Shown here in pieces: positions 34,904 to 42,732 of a stretch of 64,000 nt of DNA. The notes under the pieces were generated by a model. It saw only the letters and a program-made list of their open reading frames with translations. It did not search any database and was not told the DNA's origin. A program made the translations under genes and the position numbers. The stretch is from Acidobacteriota bacterium (GTDB taxonomy: Bacteria; Acidobacteriota; Blastocatellia; Pyrinomonadales; Pyrinomonadaceae). The stretch covers positions 47,255 through 111,254 of the forward strand of contig QHXI01000054.1 in the NCBI GenBank assembly GCA_003222895.1. The letters run 5' to 3'. Position 1 is the stretch's first letter. Each line of letters opens with the position of its first letter.

Positions 34904-36142
34904 ATGTCTGATGATGACGCGCAAGTTTCCGGAAAGATCCAAGGGCCAGGCAAGTCCGCGATTGGTGTGGCCGGAATTACAGTCATTACAGTCTATCTGA
35001 TGGCGGTAAGCTTACTGGTCATCTGGGCGCTCGTCGCTCTTTGGCCTCCGCTAAAACCGTCGGAGCTGCAAGCTAACAAGAATGCCAATGCGAACGCTAA
35101 TCAGAATGGGAACACGAACGAGAACGTTAATCAAAACAAGAATGCAAATTCCAACACTAATGCGAAGGCTAACTCGAACGCTAATTCCCAGGCCAATAAC
35201 GCGGGGGCCAATCGAAACGCCAACTCGCAGACGAACGCAAACGTGGGGGCGAACGCGGATTCCAACTCAAATGCAGCTTCGGTCGCTAATACAAACGTCG
35301 CCGTCTCTAATGCTGGTCCCAGCGCATCACCGAATTCGGCCTGTGCCGGGAAGGGCATAAGCGGTGATACCTGCTATGACGAAGATGGTAAGGTGAGAAA
35401 GGGTGTAGCTCCGGCGAAGGTCTTCGGCTGGTGTGGCTGCATGTATGATGAAGATCGCCTATTACTCATCGTCTTGCTCGCCGGTGCGCTGGGTAGCCTC
35501 ATGCACGGTCTTCGATCCTTCGTCTTTTATGTTGGGAGCAGGCGCGCGGTCTGGAGTTGGAGCGCTTATTACGCAGCCCTACCGTTCATCGGGGCGGGCC
35601 TGGCATTTATTTTCTATCTGGTGCTTCGAGGCGGATTCTTCTCGACGGGCGCGACGGTTGAAAACACCAGTCCGGTTGGCTTTGCCGCCGTCGCCGCGCT
35701 AATCGGTATGTTCACCGAACAAGCGGGGCAGAAGTTACAAAAGATTTTCGACAGCATCTTGTCTCCGCCCGAGAAGGGAAAGGATCACATATCCGGGCCT
35801 AAGATCACAGGCATCTCCCCCAAGGAAGGACCGACAAAAGGCGGAAATAAGGTCACGATCGCAGGCGAAAATTTTTCCGCGCCGGTGAAAGTAACTTTCG
35901 GCGGTGTTGATGTTGATTCGAAGGACATCGCATCCACCAGCAATTCGATTACAGCGATTGTTCCTGCTCATTCGGTTGGCAAGGTGGATGTAGTAGTAAT
36001 CAACTCGGACAATCAGAAAGATACAGCGAGAGAAGGCTACGAATACAAGAACCCGATGGGTGGACAAGCGGGCGGTCAAGCTGGCGGTGGTCAGGCGTCT
36101 CCGCCTCCGACTCCACCCGTGGCTAGAAAACCCGGACAATAA
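34904..36142 (+). CDS. Membrane protein with Asn-rich linker and IPT/TIG domain
   Basis: 412 residues. One membrane helix (about 20-43, VITVYLMAVSLLVIWALVAL) is followed by a striking Asn/Ala repeat linker (about 52-135, N-x-N units). Next comes a Cys-bearing segment (SACAGKGISGDTCYDEDGK, FGWCGCMYDEDR). Two or three further helices follow (LLIVLLAGALGSLMHGL, YYAALPFIGAGLAFIFYLVL). An IPT/TIG immunoglobulin-like domain (ITGISPKEGPTKGGNKVTIA) and a Gly/Gln/Pro tail end the chain. The start at 34904 has a GAGGAG ribosome site. Function unknown; envelope anchoring is inferred. Confidence 0.72.
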   Translation: MSDDDAQVSGKIQGPGKSAIGVAGITVITVYLMAVSLLVIWALVALWPPLKPSELQANKNANANANQNGNTNENVNQNKNANSNTNAKANSNANSQANNAGANRNANSQTNANVGANADSNSNAASVANTNVAVSNAGPSASPNSACAGKGISGDTCYDEDGKVRKGVAPAKVFGWCGCMYDEDRLLLIVLLAGALGSLMHGLRSFVFYVGSRRAVWSWSAYYAALPFIGAGLAFIFYLVLRGGFFSTGATVENTSPVGFAAVAALIGMFTEQAGQKLQKIFDSILSPPEKGKDHISGPKITGISPKEGPTKGGNKVTIAGENFSAPVKVTFGGVDVDSKDIASTSNSITAIVPAHSVGKVDVVVINSDNQKDTAREGYEYKNPMGGQAGGQAGGGQASPPPTPPVARKPGQ

Positions 36143-36174
36143 TTCAAGGCAAGAAAACGCAAACGAGGTAGTTC

Positions 36175-37068
36175 ATGCCCATATTAAGACAAGGCTCATC
36201 CGGTCCGGCCGTGCAGGATCTGCAACAGAAACTGAAGGACCTCGGGTTCGATCCGAAAGGTGTTGATGGAACCTTTGGTCCAGGTACACTGGCCGCGGTG
36301 ATAGCGTTTCAGAAAAGTAAAGGACTGCAGACTGACGGGATGGTTGGACCGGCAACGATGGCGGCGTTGCAATCTGCTGGAGCTAACGCCACAGCCGACG
36401 TTGGTGGTGAAGGTTCAGGTGGCTCAGCGGGCGCAAGCGCGGCAAGCGCAACTCCGGCCGCGACCGGCCGGTTGAATCTTGGCGGTCTTTCCGGAAAACT
36501 TCCGGATGCGGTCATCGCGCAAATTCCCGCGACGGCGGCTGAATTCGGAATCACAACGAATCTTCGGCTCGCTCACTTCCTGGCGCAGTGCGGAGTCGAG
36601 TCAGTCGGATTTACTGCCACGGTTGAAAATCTAAATTACAGCGCGCAGCGCCTGTTGCAAGTATTTCCAAAATACTTCAAGAACGTGGACGTGAATGCTT
36701 ATGCGCGCAATCCCCAGAAGATCGGCAGCCGCGTTTACGCCAACAGAATGGGGAATGGTGATGAAGCGTCCGGCGACGGATTCAAATTCCGCGGCCGCGG
36801 CTATATACAACTGACCGGCAAGAACAATTACACCAGCTTTTCCAAGTTCGTAGGTGAAGACTGCGTCGCTAACGCTGACCTCGTAGCGACCAAGTATCCT
36901 CTGGCTTCCGCAGCTTTCTTTTTTAACTCCAATAATATTTGGGCCATTTGTGATCGTGGCGCCAACGACGCCACCGTGACGAGCGTCACTAAGGCTGTGA
37001 ATGGCGGGACAAACGCTCTTCCAGAAAGACTTCAGAATTTCAAGAGGTTTATGCAGGCGCTAGGCTAG
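36175..37068 (+). CDS. Peptidoglycan-binding GH19 lysozyme/chitinase-like enzyme
   Basis: 297 residues. A peptidoglycan-binding domain (1-66: LRQGSSGPAVQDLQQKLKDL, VDGTFGPGTLAAVIAFQ) and a Gly/Ala/Ser linker precede a glycoside hydrolase family 19 domain (about 100-297). Candidate catalytic glutamates are in AQCGVESVGF and GNGDEASGDGF; RGRGYIQLTGKNNY is the usual substrate-cleft motif. This architecture is common in phage endolysins and secreted muramidases. No signal peptide is visible, so release would need a holin-like route or lysis. No other phage genes are nearby. Confidence 0.88.
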   Translation: MPILRQGSSGPAVQDLQQKLKDLGFDPKGVDGTFGPGTLAAVIAFQKSKGLQTDGMVGPATMAALQSAGANATADVGGEGSGGSAGASAASATPAATGRLNLGGLSGKLPDAVIAQIPATAAEFGITTNLRLAHFLAQCGVESVGFTATVENLNYSAQRLLQVFPKYFKNVDVNAYARNPQKIGSRVYANRMGNGDEASGDGFKFRGRGYIQLTGKNNYTSFSKFVGEDCVANADLVATKYPLASAAFFFNSNNIWAICDRGANDATVTSVTKAVNGGTNALPERLQNFKRFMQALG

Positions 37069-37137
37069 GCCGGCGCACCACAAAGATTATCGCAATCACC
37101 CGTGGGCTAGCTCTGATATCAGGCTGCGCAAACCCTG

Positions 37138-37857
37138 TCACTTGTGCGTTGAATAACGCATCAGTGTCTCAGGAAACACGCGCACGCCTTGAGGCATTTT
37201 CTCAATTGAGATTTTGTTTGCGCCGGTGAGAATGTCGCGCGCAGTCATGCCATAGACTTGGAGGTTGTCTTCATTGTCGGGCTTGATCACGACGCCTTTT
37301 AATTCCAGACCCGCGAATGCTCCCCTGCTGCGCGAGTAAGAAAGAATCTGGGCGTTGAGTTTCACATCGGTAGAGGCGCTCGCGGATCTTCCGACTGGCC
37401 CAGCCGCCGCACTTCCTTCGCCGCCGATCTCAAATTTGTCGTTCAGCAGTGAATCGACTGCGTGCTCGTTCATGAAGAGCAAAATGTAATCAGTCGAAGC
37501 AACGCCGATCTGCAATCCGATGCTGCCGCCGCCAAGATCGAAGAACGCCGGCGCGCTCCAACCATTAGCCACGCGTCGACTGATTACGCCGCTGCCACCG
37601 CGCCCGCCCACGATGAAGCCGCCCTTCAAGACCCCGGGAAACACAGCGATCGCTTCGGCGCGATCCAGTAAGTCGCGCGGAATCGATCGTTCATGTGTCG
37701 CCATAATCTGTTCAAAAACACGCGTTGCCTTTGCAGATTGGTCCGCGGCTGCGCGCGCTTTCTTCATGCTACGCTCGCGAGTTGTTTGGGCGAAAGATGC
37801 CGACACGACTACCAGCATAAGGATGAAACTGATCGAAAGCGTTAGATATTTTCTCAT
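37138..37857 (-). CDS. SYLF (Ysc84) lipid-binding domain protein, paralogue 1
   Basis: 239 residues with a signal peptide (ending SASFAQ). The SYLF/DUF500 domain shows PRDLLDRAEAIAVFPGVLKGGFIVGGRGGSGVISRR and AFFDLGGGSIGLQIG. Next are YILLFMNEHAVDSLLNDKFEIGGEGSAAAGPVGR and FAGLELKGVVIKPD. SYLF proteins bind phosphoinositide-like lipids in eukaryotes; bacterial exported forms are uncharacterised. It is followed upstream by a close paralogue on the same strand, so a tandem duplication. Confidence 0.9.
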   Translation of the reverse strand: MRKYLTLSISFILMLVVVSASFAQTTRERSMKKARAAADQSAKATRVFEQIMATHERSIPRDLLDRAEAIAVFPGVLKGGFIVGGRGGSGVISRRVANGWSAPAFFDLGGGSIGLQIGVASTDYILLFMNEHAVDSLLNDKFEIGGEGSAAAGPVGRSASASTDVKLNAQILSYSRSRGAFAGLELKGVVIKPDNEDNLQVYGMTARDILTGANKISIEKMPQGVRVFPETLMRYSTHK

Positions 37858-37934
37858 TGAACTCCTCTTGAATTAGGTCACTTGCAAACTTGTCGACACT
37901 AATGCCGCTTAATCGCGCGTGGTCTGTCTCGCCC

Positions 37935-38666
37935 CTAGCGTCCTGTCGAATATCGCGCCAACGTGCGCGGAAAAATTCTGACTTCCGCTGGCATTTTCGC
38001 CATCGACCATGGTTGAGCCGGCGACAGGATTTCGCGGGCTTTCATGCCGTATACGGCAACGTTTTCATCATCGTCGGGCTTGATTACTACTCCCTTGATT
38101 TCCAGGCCGGCAAACAAACCCTTGCTGCGCGAATAAGAAATGATTTGCGCCTTTAGTAACGCGTCAGTCGAAGCCGCTGCGGTGCGGCCCACTGGCCCGG
38201 CAACCGCACTTCCCTCGGCGCCGATCTCGAATTTGTCTTTCAGTAGACCACCCAGCGCTTCGTCGTTCATGAAGAGCAAGACAAAATCGGTTTTCGTCGC
38301 GCCGATTTGCAATCCGACGCTCCCCCCGCCCAGATCGAATGCCGCGGGCGCGCCCCATCCGCCTTTGACTCGACGACTAATCAGGCCGTGTCCGCCGCGG
38401 CCGCCGACGATAAATCCCGCTTTGATAACATCCGGAAAAACTGCGATCGCTGCGGCCTTGTCCAGGAGACTTTGCGGAATTGCTTTCTCAGGCACATTCA
38501 TGATCTCCGTGAAAGCGTCCGCAGCTTTCTGCGCTTCCTTCGCGGCCTCGGCCATTTTTCTAGAATCACGATCTTGACTTGGCGCGATACCGGCGGCTCC
38601 GGCAATTAATATGACCGCGATCAAAAATAAAGCGCTCTTCTTCAAATAAGTTGCTCGTCTGCTCAT
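37935..38666 (-). CDS. SYLF lipid-binding domain protein, paralogue 2
   Basis: 243 residues, same architecture as its neighbour: signal peptide (LFLIAVILIAGAAGIAPSQ), then PQSLLDKAAAIAVFPDVIKAGFIVGGRGGHGLISRR, DKFEIGAEGSAVAGPVGR and FAGLEIKGVVIKPD. The ATG at 38666 is chosen because AGGAGG lies six bases upstream; the in-frame ATG at 38681 overlaps that ribosome site. Probably co-expressed with paralogue 1. Confidence 0.9.
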   Translation of the reverse strand: MSRRATYLKKSALFLIAVILIAGAAGIAPSQDRDSRKMAEAAKEAQKAADAFTEIMNVPEKAIPQSLLDKAAAIAVFPDVIKAGFIVGGRGGHGLISRRVKGGWGAPAAFDLGGGSVGLQIGATKTDFVLLFMNDEALGGLLKDKFEIGAEGSAVAGPVGRTAAASTDALLKAQIISYSRSKGLFAGLEIKGVVIKPDDDENVAVYGMKAREILSPAQPWSMAKMPAEVRIFPRTLARYSTGR

Positions 38667-38773
38667 ATCGTCCTCCTTCAAATTACAAACGCGGGGGACG
38701 CGGGGGCCAAAATGTTTTCTTGCTCGCTGGTTGTCAGCATAACTATAATCACTCGCCCTGACAACGTAACGTC

Positions 38774-39973
38774 ATGCCAATCGGAACTCCATTTCATGAT
38801 CGAACCTTCGCGTTGTGCGAGAGCCTGAACTATCGCGAGTGGTCGGGTTATTACGCGGTCAGCGCGTACGAGACGCATCACGATCATGAATACAACGCGA
38901 TTCGCAATGCAGCCGCGCTGATCGACATCTCGCCGCTCTTCAAATATCGGCTGACCGGTAAGGACGCGACGCGATTAGTCGATCGCGTGATCACGCGCGA
39001 CATGCGCAAGGTTTCGGTGGGCCAGGTGATTTATACGCCGTGGTGCGACGAGCATGGAAAGGTGATCGACGATGGAACCGTGTCGCGACTTGAAGAAAAC
39101 GTCTATCGATGGACCGCCGCCGATCCTAGTTTGCGTTGGTTCACTCAGAACGCGATTGGACTTGACGTTCAGATCGAAGATATTTCCCAAACGACTGCGG
39201 CGTTGGCATTACAAGGACCGACATCAGCGAGTCTGTTGAAATCAATCGTCAAAGACGCAGACATTGCTAATCTGAAATATTTTCGGGCGACGAAAGCAAC
39301 GATCGACCGGGTGCGGGTTGAGATCTCGCGCACCGGTTATACGGGAGATCTTGGCTACGAGATTTGGGTTGATGCTGATCAAGCGTTGCATCTTTGGGAT
39401 TTACTGGTGGAACGCGGTCGGCCATTCGATATTAAGCCCGCCGGGATGTTGGCGTTGGACGTCGCGCGGATCGAAGCTGGGCTCCTTTTAATCGGCATCG
39501 ATTTCAACAGCAGTAAAAAGGCTCTGATTGAAGACCAAAAGTATTCACCGTTTGAGATGGGTCTCGGCCGGCTGGTTCATCTCGACAAGAGTCGGTTTGT
39601 AGGCCAGCAGGCTTTGATTGAAGAGAGCAAACGGGGTGCGGCGAAAAAGATTGTTGGGTTAGAAATCGATTGGACTGAAGTCGAGCGCCGCTATGAGGCT
39701 GTCGGCTTACCCCCTGCGGTTTCACCGATCGCGTCGCGCGTCGCGGTTCCGCTTTTCAGTGGCGGGAAACAGATCGGCAAAGCGACGTCCACGACCTGGT
39801 CGCCGGTTTTGAAAAAGATGATTGCGCTGGCAACTGTACAACGCGAAGACGCCAAGACGGGCTCGACGATCGAAATCGAGATCACCGTCGAAGCGGTCCG
39901 CCATCGCGTCCCGGCAAAGGTTACGAGTACACCTTTCTATAATCCCAAGCACAAAATTAGTGTGCCTGTGTGA
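38774..39973 (+). CDS. GcvT-family aminomethyltransferase / folate-dependent demethylase
   Basis: 399 residues of the GcvT fold. Features are YNAIRNAAALIDISPLFKY, VIYTPWCDEHGKVIDDGTV, SRTGYTGDLGYEIWV (folate-binding region), RIEAGLLLIGIDF and a C-terminal OB-like barrel. No glycine-cleavage P or H protein genes are near, so it may be a stand-alone tetrahydrofolate-dependent demethylase acting on a methylated amine or sulfur compound rather than true GcvT. A Rieske oxygenase of the quaternary-amine type lies 2.8 kb downstream. Confidence 0.85.
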   Translation: MPIGTPFHDRTFALCESLNYREWSGYYAVSAYETHHDHEYNAIRNAAALIDISPLFKYRLTGKDATRLVDRVITRDMRKVSVGQVIYTPWCDEHGKVIDDGTVSRLEENVYRWTAADPSLRWFTQNAIGLDVQIEDISQTTAALALQGPTSASLLKSIVKDADIANLKYFRATKATIDRVRVEISRTGYTGDLGYEIWVDADQALHLWDLLVERGRPFDIKPAGMLALDVARIEAGLLLIGIDFNSSKKALIEDQKYSPFEMGLGRLVHLDKSRFVGQQALIEESKRGAAKKIVGLEIDWTEVERRYEAVGLPPAVSPIASRVAVPLFSGGKQIGKATSTTWSPVLKKMIALATVQREDAKTGSTIEIEITVEAVRHRVPAKVTSTPFYNPKHKISVPV

Positions 39974-40051
39974 TCGCAGGAAATCACGGGGATGTATGGG
40001 GATTGATCGAGAGCGATTCGCAAGCACTTCAGCTTGCCGCGCTAACTAGTA

Positions 40052-41983
40052 TTAATTGGATTTGCGCTTACGGTCCTTCAGCACTCGTCCGACCGTGGGA
40101 AAAATTTTGTCGATAGCTTCGGGCTTGCGCAGAAAGGCGTCAACACCGGCTCGCCATGCGTCTCTTTCAAGATCGTCGCCTGAAAGCATGATAATTGGTG
40201 TCGCGCGCCGATGGGCGATCCCTCGCGTTCGCATTACCAGCTCCAAACCATTTAGTCCGGGTAAATTATTGTCGACAATTATCAGGTCGTAGTGCGTTGC
40301 GCCTTTTAGTAACTTCAGCGCGGTCGAGCCATTGATACAGGAGTCAACTCGCATTCCTTGATTGGTTAATATCTCGGCAACGGTCCGAGCTACAACCTCG
40401 TGGTCTTCGACATGAAGCACTGAAATCTGCGAAGCAGGTCGAGACTCGCTCGCAGGTGACGCGTTCTTCTTAGCGTGCTTCGGCAAAGCGATGAGGTGCC
40501 GCCTTCGCTTTCGAACTGTTGATCTTGCCTTCATCAAATCCTTGTGGCGCGTATTCAATAACGAGATCAAACTCTGATGATGTTTGAAGCCGAGCATATG
40601 AGCGGCTTTGCTCACCGACCCTTCGGCATCTCGAAGCGCGCGTTCAATGATGGCCTTCTCTTCATTGCGCACAAATTTTTTCAACGAGAAACCCTCCCAG
40701 CCGTGATCAGCGGGCATTGGCGCTTTCGTTTCCATCGCTAATAACAAATCGAGCAATTTTCCGGCACAACCGATCAAGCGGCCCCCAGTTGAGGGATCTT
40801 GTGAGTCTTTCAAAAGCTCAATCGCGGATCTGTAGACTGAGACCAGTTCTTGCGCGGGGAATTTGTCTCCCAACTCTTCGATGATGCTCAACTTTGCCCG
40901 ACCCGCCCCCTGAAGATCGCCAGTTGTCTCCGCAACCTTAATCGCACGTTCCAACAAAGCCTTCGATCGCTGATGATGGCCCAAACGCGCCAAAACGATT
41001 CCGTGAGTCGTGAGCGCTTCCGCGAGAATGGCTTGCTGATCGCCCCTTTCGAGCACCCTGACTGCAGCTCGCGCCAGACGCTCAGCCTCGACTACGTGAC
41101 CCTGCGCGAGTAAGGTTCGCGCGCGCGTATCATCAACCTGGGCTGCCGTTCCTATATCTTTCAGCTTGAGAAAAAGATGCCGGGCACGGTCTAGATGGAA
41201 ATGCGCGTCTTTGTATTGACCAATCGTGAAGTATAAGAAGCCGAGGTTGTTTTCGACCCGGGCGACGGCCCGGATGTTCTTCGCTTGCTCATAATGAAAG
41301 CTTGATGCTGCGTATTCTACTAGTGCACGGTCAAGATAGTCTTCTCGGTTTTCGGGGGCAGCCAAGCGTCTAAGAACAAGACCGTATTCGAAGTGAAAAC
41401 TTCCTTTGAGGGCGTGATCTTGACTCTGCTCAACTAAAGAGGCGGCTTGGTTATAGAAGTGCAGAGCCTGATCCAATCGCTCTGCGTCTACTTCTACCAG
41501 ACCCGCCCGAATGAGAACGATTGCCCTGAGATCGCTCACGTTGTCTGCCAGACTCGCTAGTGCCATCCGTAGATTGACTCGCGCTTCATCAAGTGAGCCT
41601 TCACGCCAATAACAAAGCGCGAGATCCGCGCGCGCCTCAGCGGCACCTCTCGAATCCCGAACTCTTTCAAAGATCTCAATACTTCTGGTAAGCAAATTCT
41701 TGGCGGTTTCCTGGCTGTCTTCTGTTTGATCGCTGGCGCCCTGCCAACCAGCCAAAGCTCCAACGCGGAGCAAAACCTCGGCCGCGATCGAATCTTCAAG
41801 TCCTTCGAGTTTTGGCGGGCCTTTACGATTCGGCCAAAACTCGTCAACTGCTTCGCACGCGGCTTCATAGTCGCCAGCCTTCTCGAATTGTTTGGCGAGG
41901 TGGCACGAAAGTTCGGCCCGATCTGCCAAAGTGATACTGCCGGTGTCGGTTTGGGGGGTGACTAACTGGGGTTCTAGCTTCAT
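40052..41983 (-). CDS. TPR-rich regulator with Fis-type HTH and C-terminal receiver domain
   Basis: 643 residues. About eight TPR-like helical repeats (30-400; e.g. ARVENNLGFLYFTIGQYKDA) precede a Fis-like helix-turn-helix (about 425-480; AIIERALRDAEGSVSKAAHM). A response-regulator receiver domain follows (about 520-635), with acidic pocket HVEDHE, phospho-acceptor Asp571 (LIIVDNNLPG) and Lys in FLRKP. Receiver domains are normally N-terminal, so this order is unusual. TPR domains of regulators often bind peptides. It is divergent from a small exported protein. Start uncertain: ATG 41983 or in-frame upstream ATGs to 42043. Confidence 0.82.
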   Translation of the reverse strand: MKLEPQLVTPQTDTGSITLADRAELSCHLAKQFEKAGDYEAACEAVDEFWPNRKGPPKLEGLEDSIAAEVLLRVGALAGWQGASDQTEDSQETAKNLLTRSIEIFERVRDSRGAAEARADLALCYWREGSLDEARVNLRMALASLADNVSDLRAIVLIRAGLVEVDAERLDQALHFYNQAASLVEQSQDHALKGSFHFEYGLVLRRLAAPENREDYLDRALVEYAASSFHYEQAKNIRAVARVENNLGFLYFTIGQYKDAHFHLDRARHLFLKLKDIGTAAQVDDTRARTLLAQGHVVEAERLARAAVRVLERGDQQAILAEALTTHGIVLARLGHHQRSKALLERAIKVAETTGDLQGAGRAKLSIIEELGDKFPAQELVSVYRSAIELLKDSQDPSTGGRLIGCAGKLLDLLLAMETKAPMPADHGWEGFSLKKFVRNEEKAIIERALRDAEGSVSKAAHMLGFKHHQSLISLLNTRHKDLMKARSTVRKRRRHLIALPKHAKKNASPASESRPASQISVLHVEDHEVVARTVAEILTNQGMRVDSCINGSTALKLLKGATHYDLIIVDNNLPGLNGLELVMRTRGIAHRRATPIIMLSGDDLERDAWRAGVDAFLRKPEAIDKIFPTVGRVLKDRKRKSN

Positions 41984-42150
41984 ATGAGGTCTCGCTTTTC
42001 CTTGAGATGATAAACTCTTTGCATTGCGAAGCATGGCCCGCAAACTTGTTCGATAACGGTGGGTCTGCGGTTATGAAAATCGCTTCGCCTTGTTGGTTTC
42101 TGTAGAAAAACTCGCAACAACGATTCCTGACTCTGACTAAGGAGAAAGAT

Positions 42151-42414
42151 ATGAAAACCCTAAAAAGATTGAGTCTCACTGCTGCGTTGACAACTGTCCT
42201 TGCAGTTTCCGCCTTCGCCGGTGAGATACAAACCCCGCCCTGCGCGCCGCCTGAGCCGGGCGAGACTCATTCACCACCGTGCGCCACAGCTCAATCAGCG
42301 CCTGATGACTCTGCGACGCCAGGACAACCAGAAACAATGGCAAGCGCAAGCGACGCCGTCTCGCTTGGCGACTTTGCTGTTGATGTCTTGCAAAGCGTGC
42401 TGTTGCTTTTCTAG
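42151..42414 (+). CDS. Small exported protein with repeated PPC motif
   Basis: 87 residues: a clear signal peptide (SLTAALTTVLAVSAFA, cleavage near residue 23), then a short mature chain with two TPPCAPPEPGE/SPPCATAQ-like repeats and a hydrophobic C-terminus (VDVLQSVLLLF). An AGGAGA-type ribosome site precedes the ATG. No named family, though similar GEIQTPPC-containing exported peptides seem typical of this bacterial group (recollection, not searched). It is divergent from the TPR-receiver regulator, whose TPRs could sense a derived peptide (speculative). Confidence 0.7.
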   Translation: MKTLKRLSLTAALTTVLAVSAFAGEIQTPPCAPPEPGETHSPPCATAQSAPDDSATPGQPETMASASDAVSLGDFAVDVLQSVLLLF

Positions 42415-42732
42415 CTAGCGCCGCTTGATTCATATCAAGTTTTCCGGTTGCCATTGAACTTCAACTGGCAACAGGGTATTAGTGTGCTTGAATTTGAGGG
42501 CCGTTGGGCGAGCCCTGAGTCTTAAGAAGACCCTCTCAGGCGACGGAGCATAGACCGGATGACAATTTCTTGCAACTCCAGTCCGCTGAACCGTTCTCAT
42601 CTGTTTGACACAACGCTTGTTATCCGACTTAGCAATTGACTTGTGGCGACGCACTCTCCTTGAATTCCGTTTCGAGATTAGAACGCAAAGGTTTTCCGCA
42701 CCTCACGCCGCAAAGCCTTTACAATTGGCGCT
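42415..42732. other. Intergenic region with two palindromes
   Basis: 318 bases between the small exported protein and the Rieske oxygenase. It holds CTTGATTCATATCAAG followed by TTTT (42424-42442) and an inverted repeat GTTGCCA...TGGCAAC (42447-42472). I see no convincing gene; a 74-residue minus-strand frame here lacks protein-like features. Confidence 0.5.
42425..42438. promoter_or_regulatory. FNR-type palindrome or weak terminator stem
   Basis: TTGATTCATATCAA matches the FNR consensus TTGAT-N4-ATCAA exactly. Because it sits just after a gene and is followed by a T-run, it could instead be a short terminator hairpin for the exported-protein gene. Confidence 0.4.

Noticed and set aside
36175..37068. 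Prophage remnant reading of the lysin
   Set aside because: No capsid, tail, integrase, terminase or attachment sites are near; the neighbours are envelope proteins.
42430..42654. 74-codon minus-strand frame
   Set aside because: No protein-like pattern and it starts within an intergenic stretch with palindromes on its 3' side.
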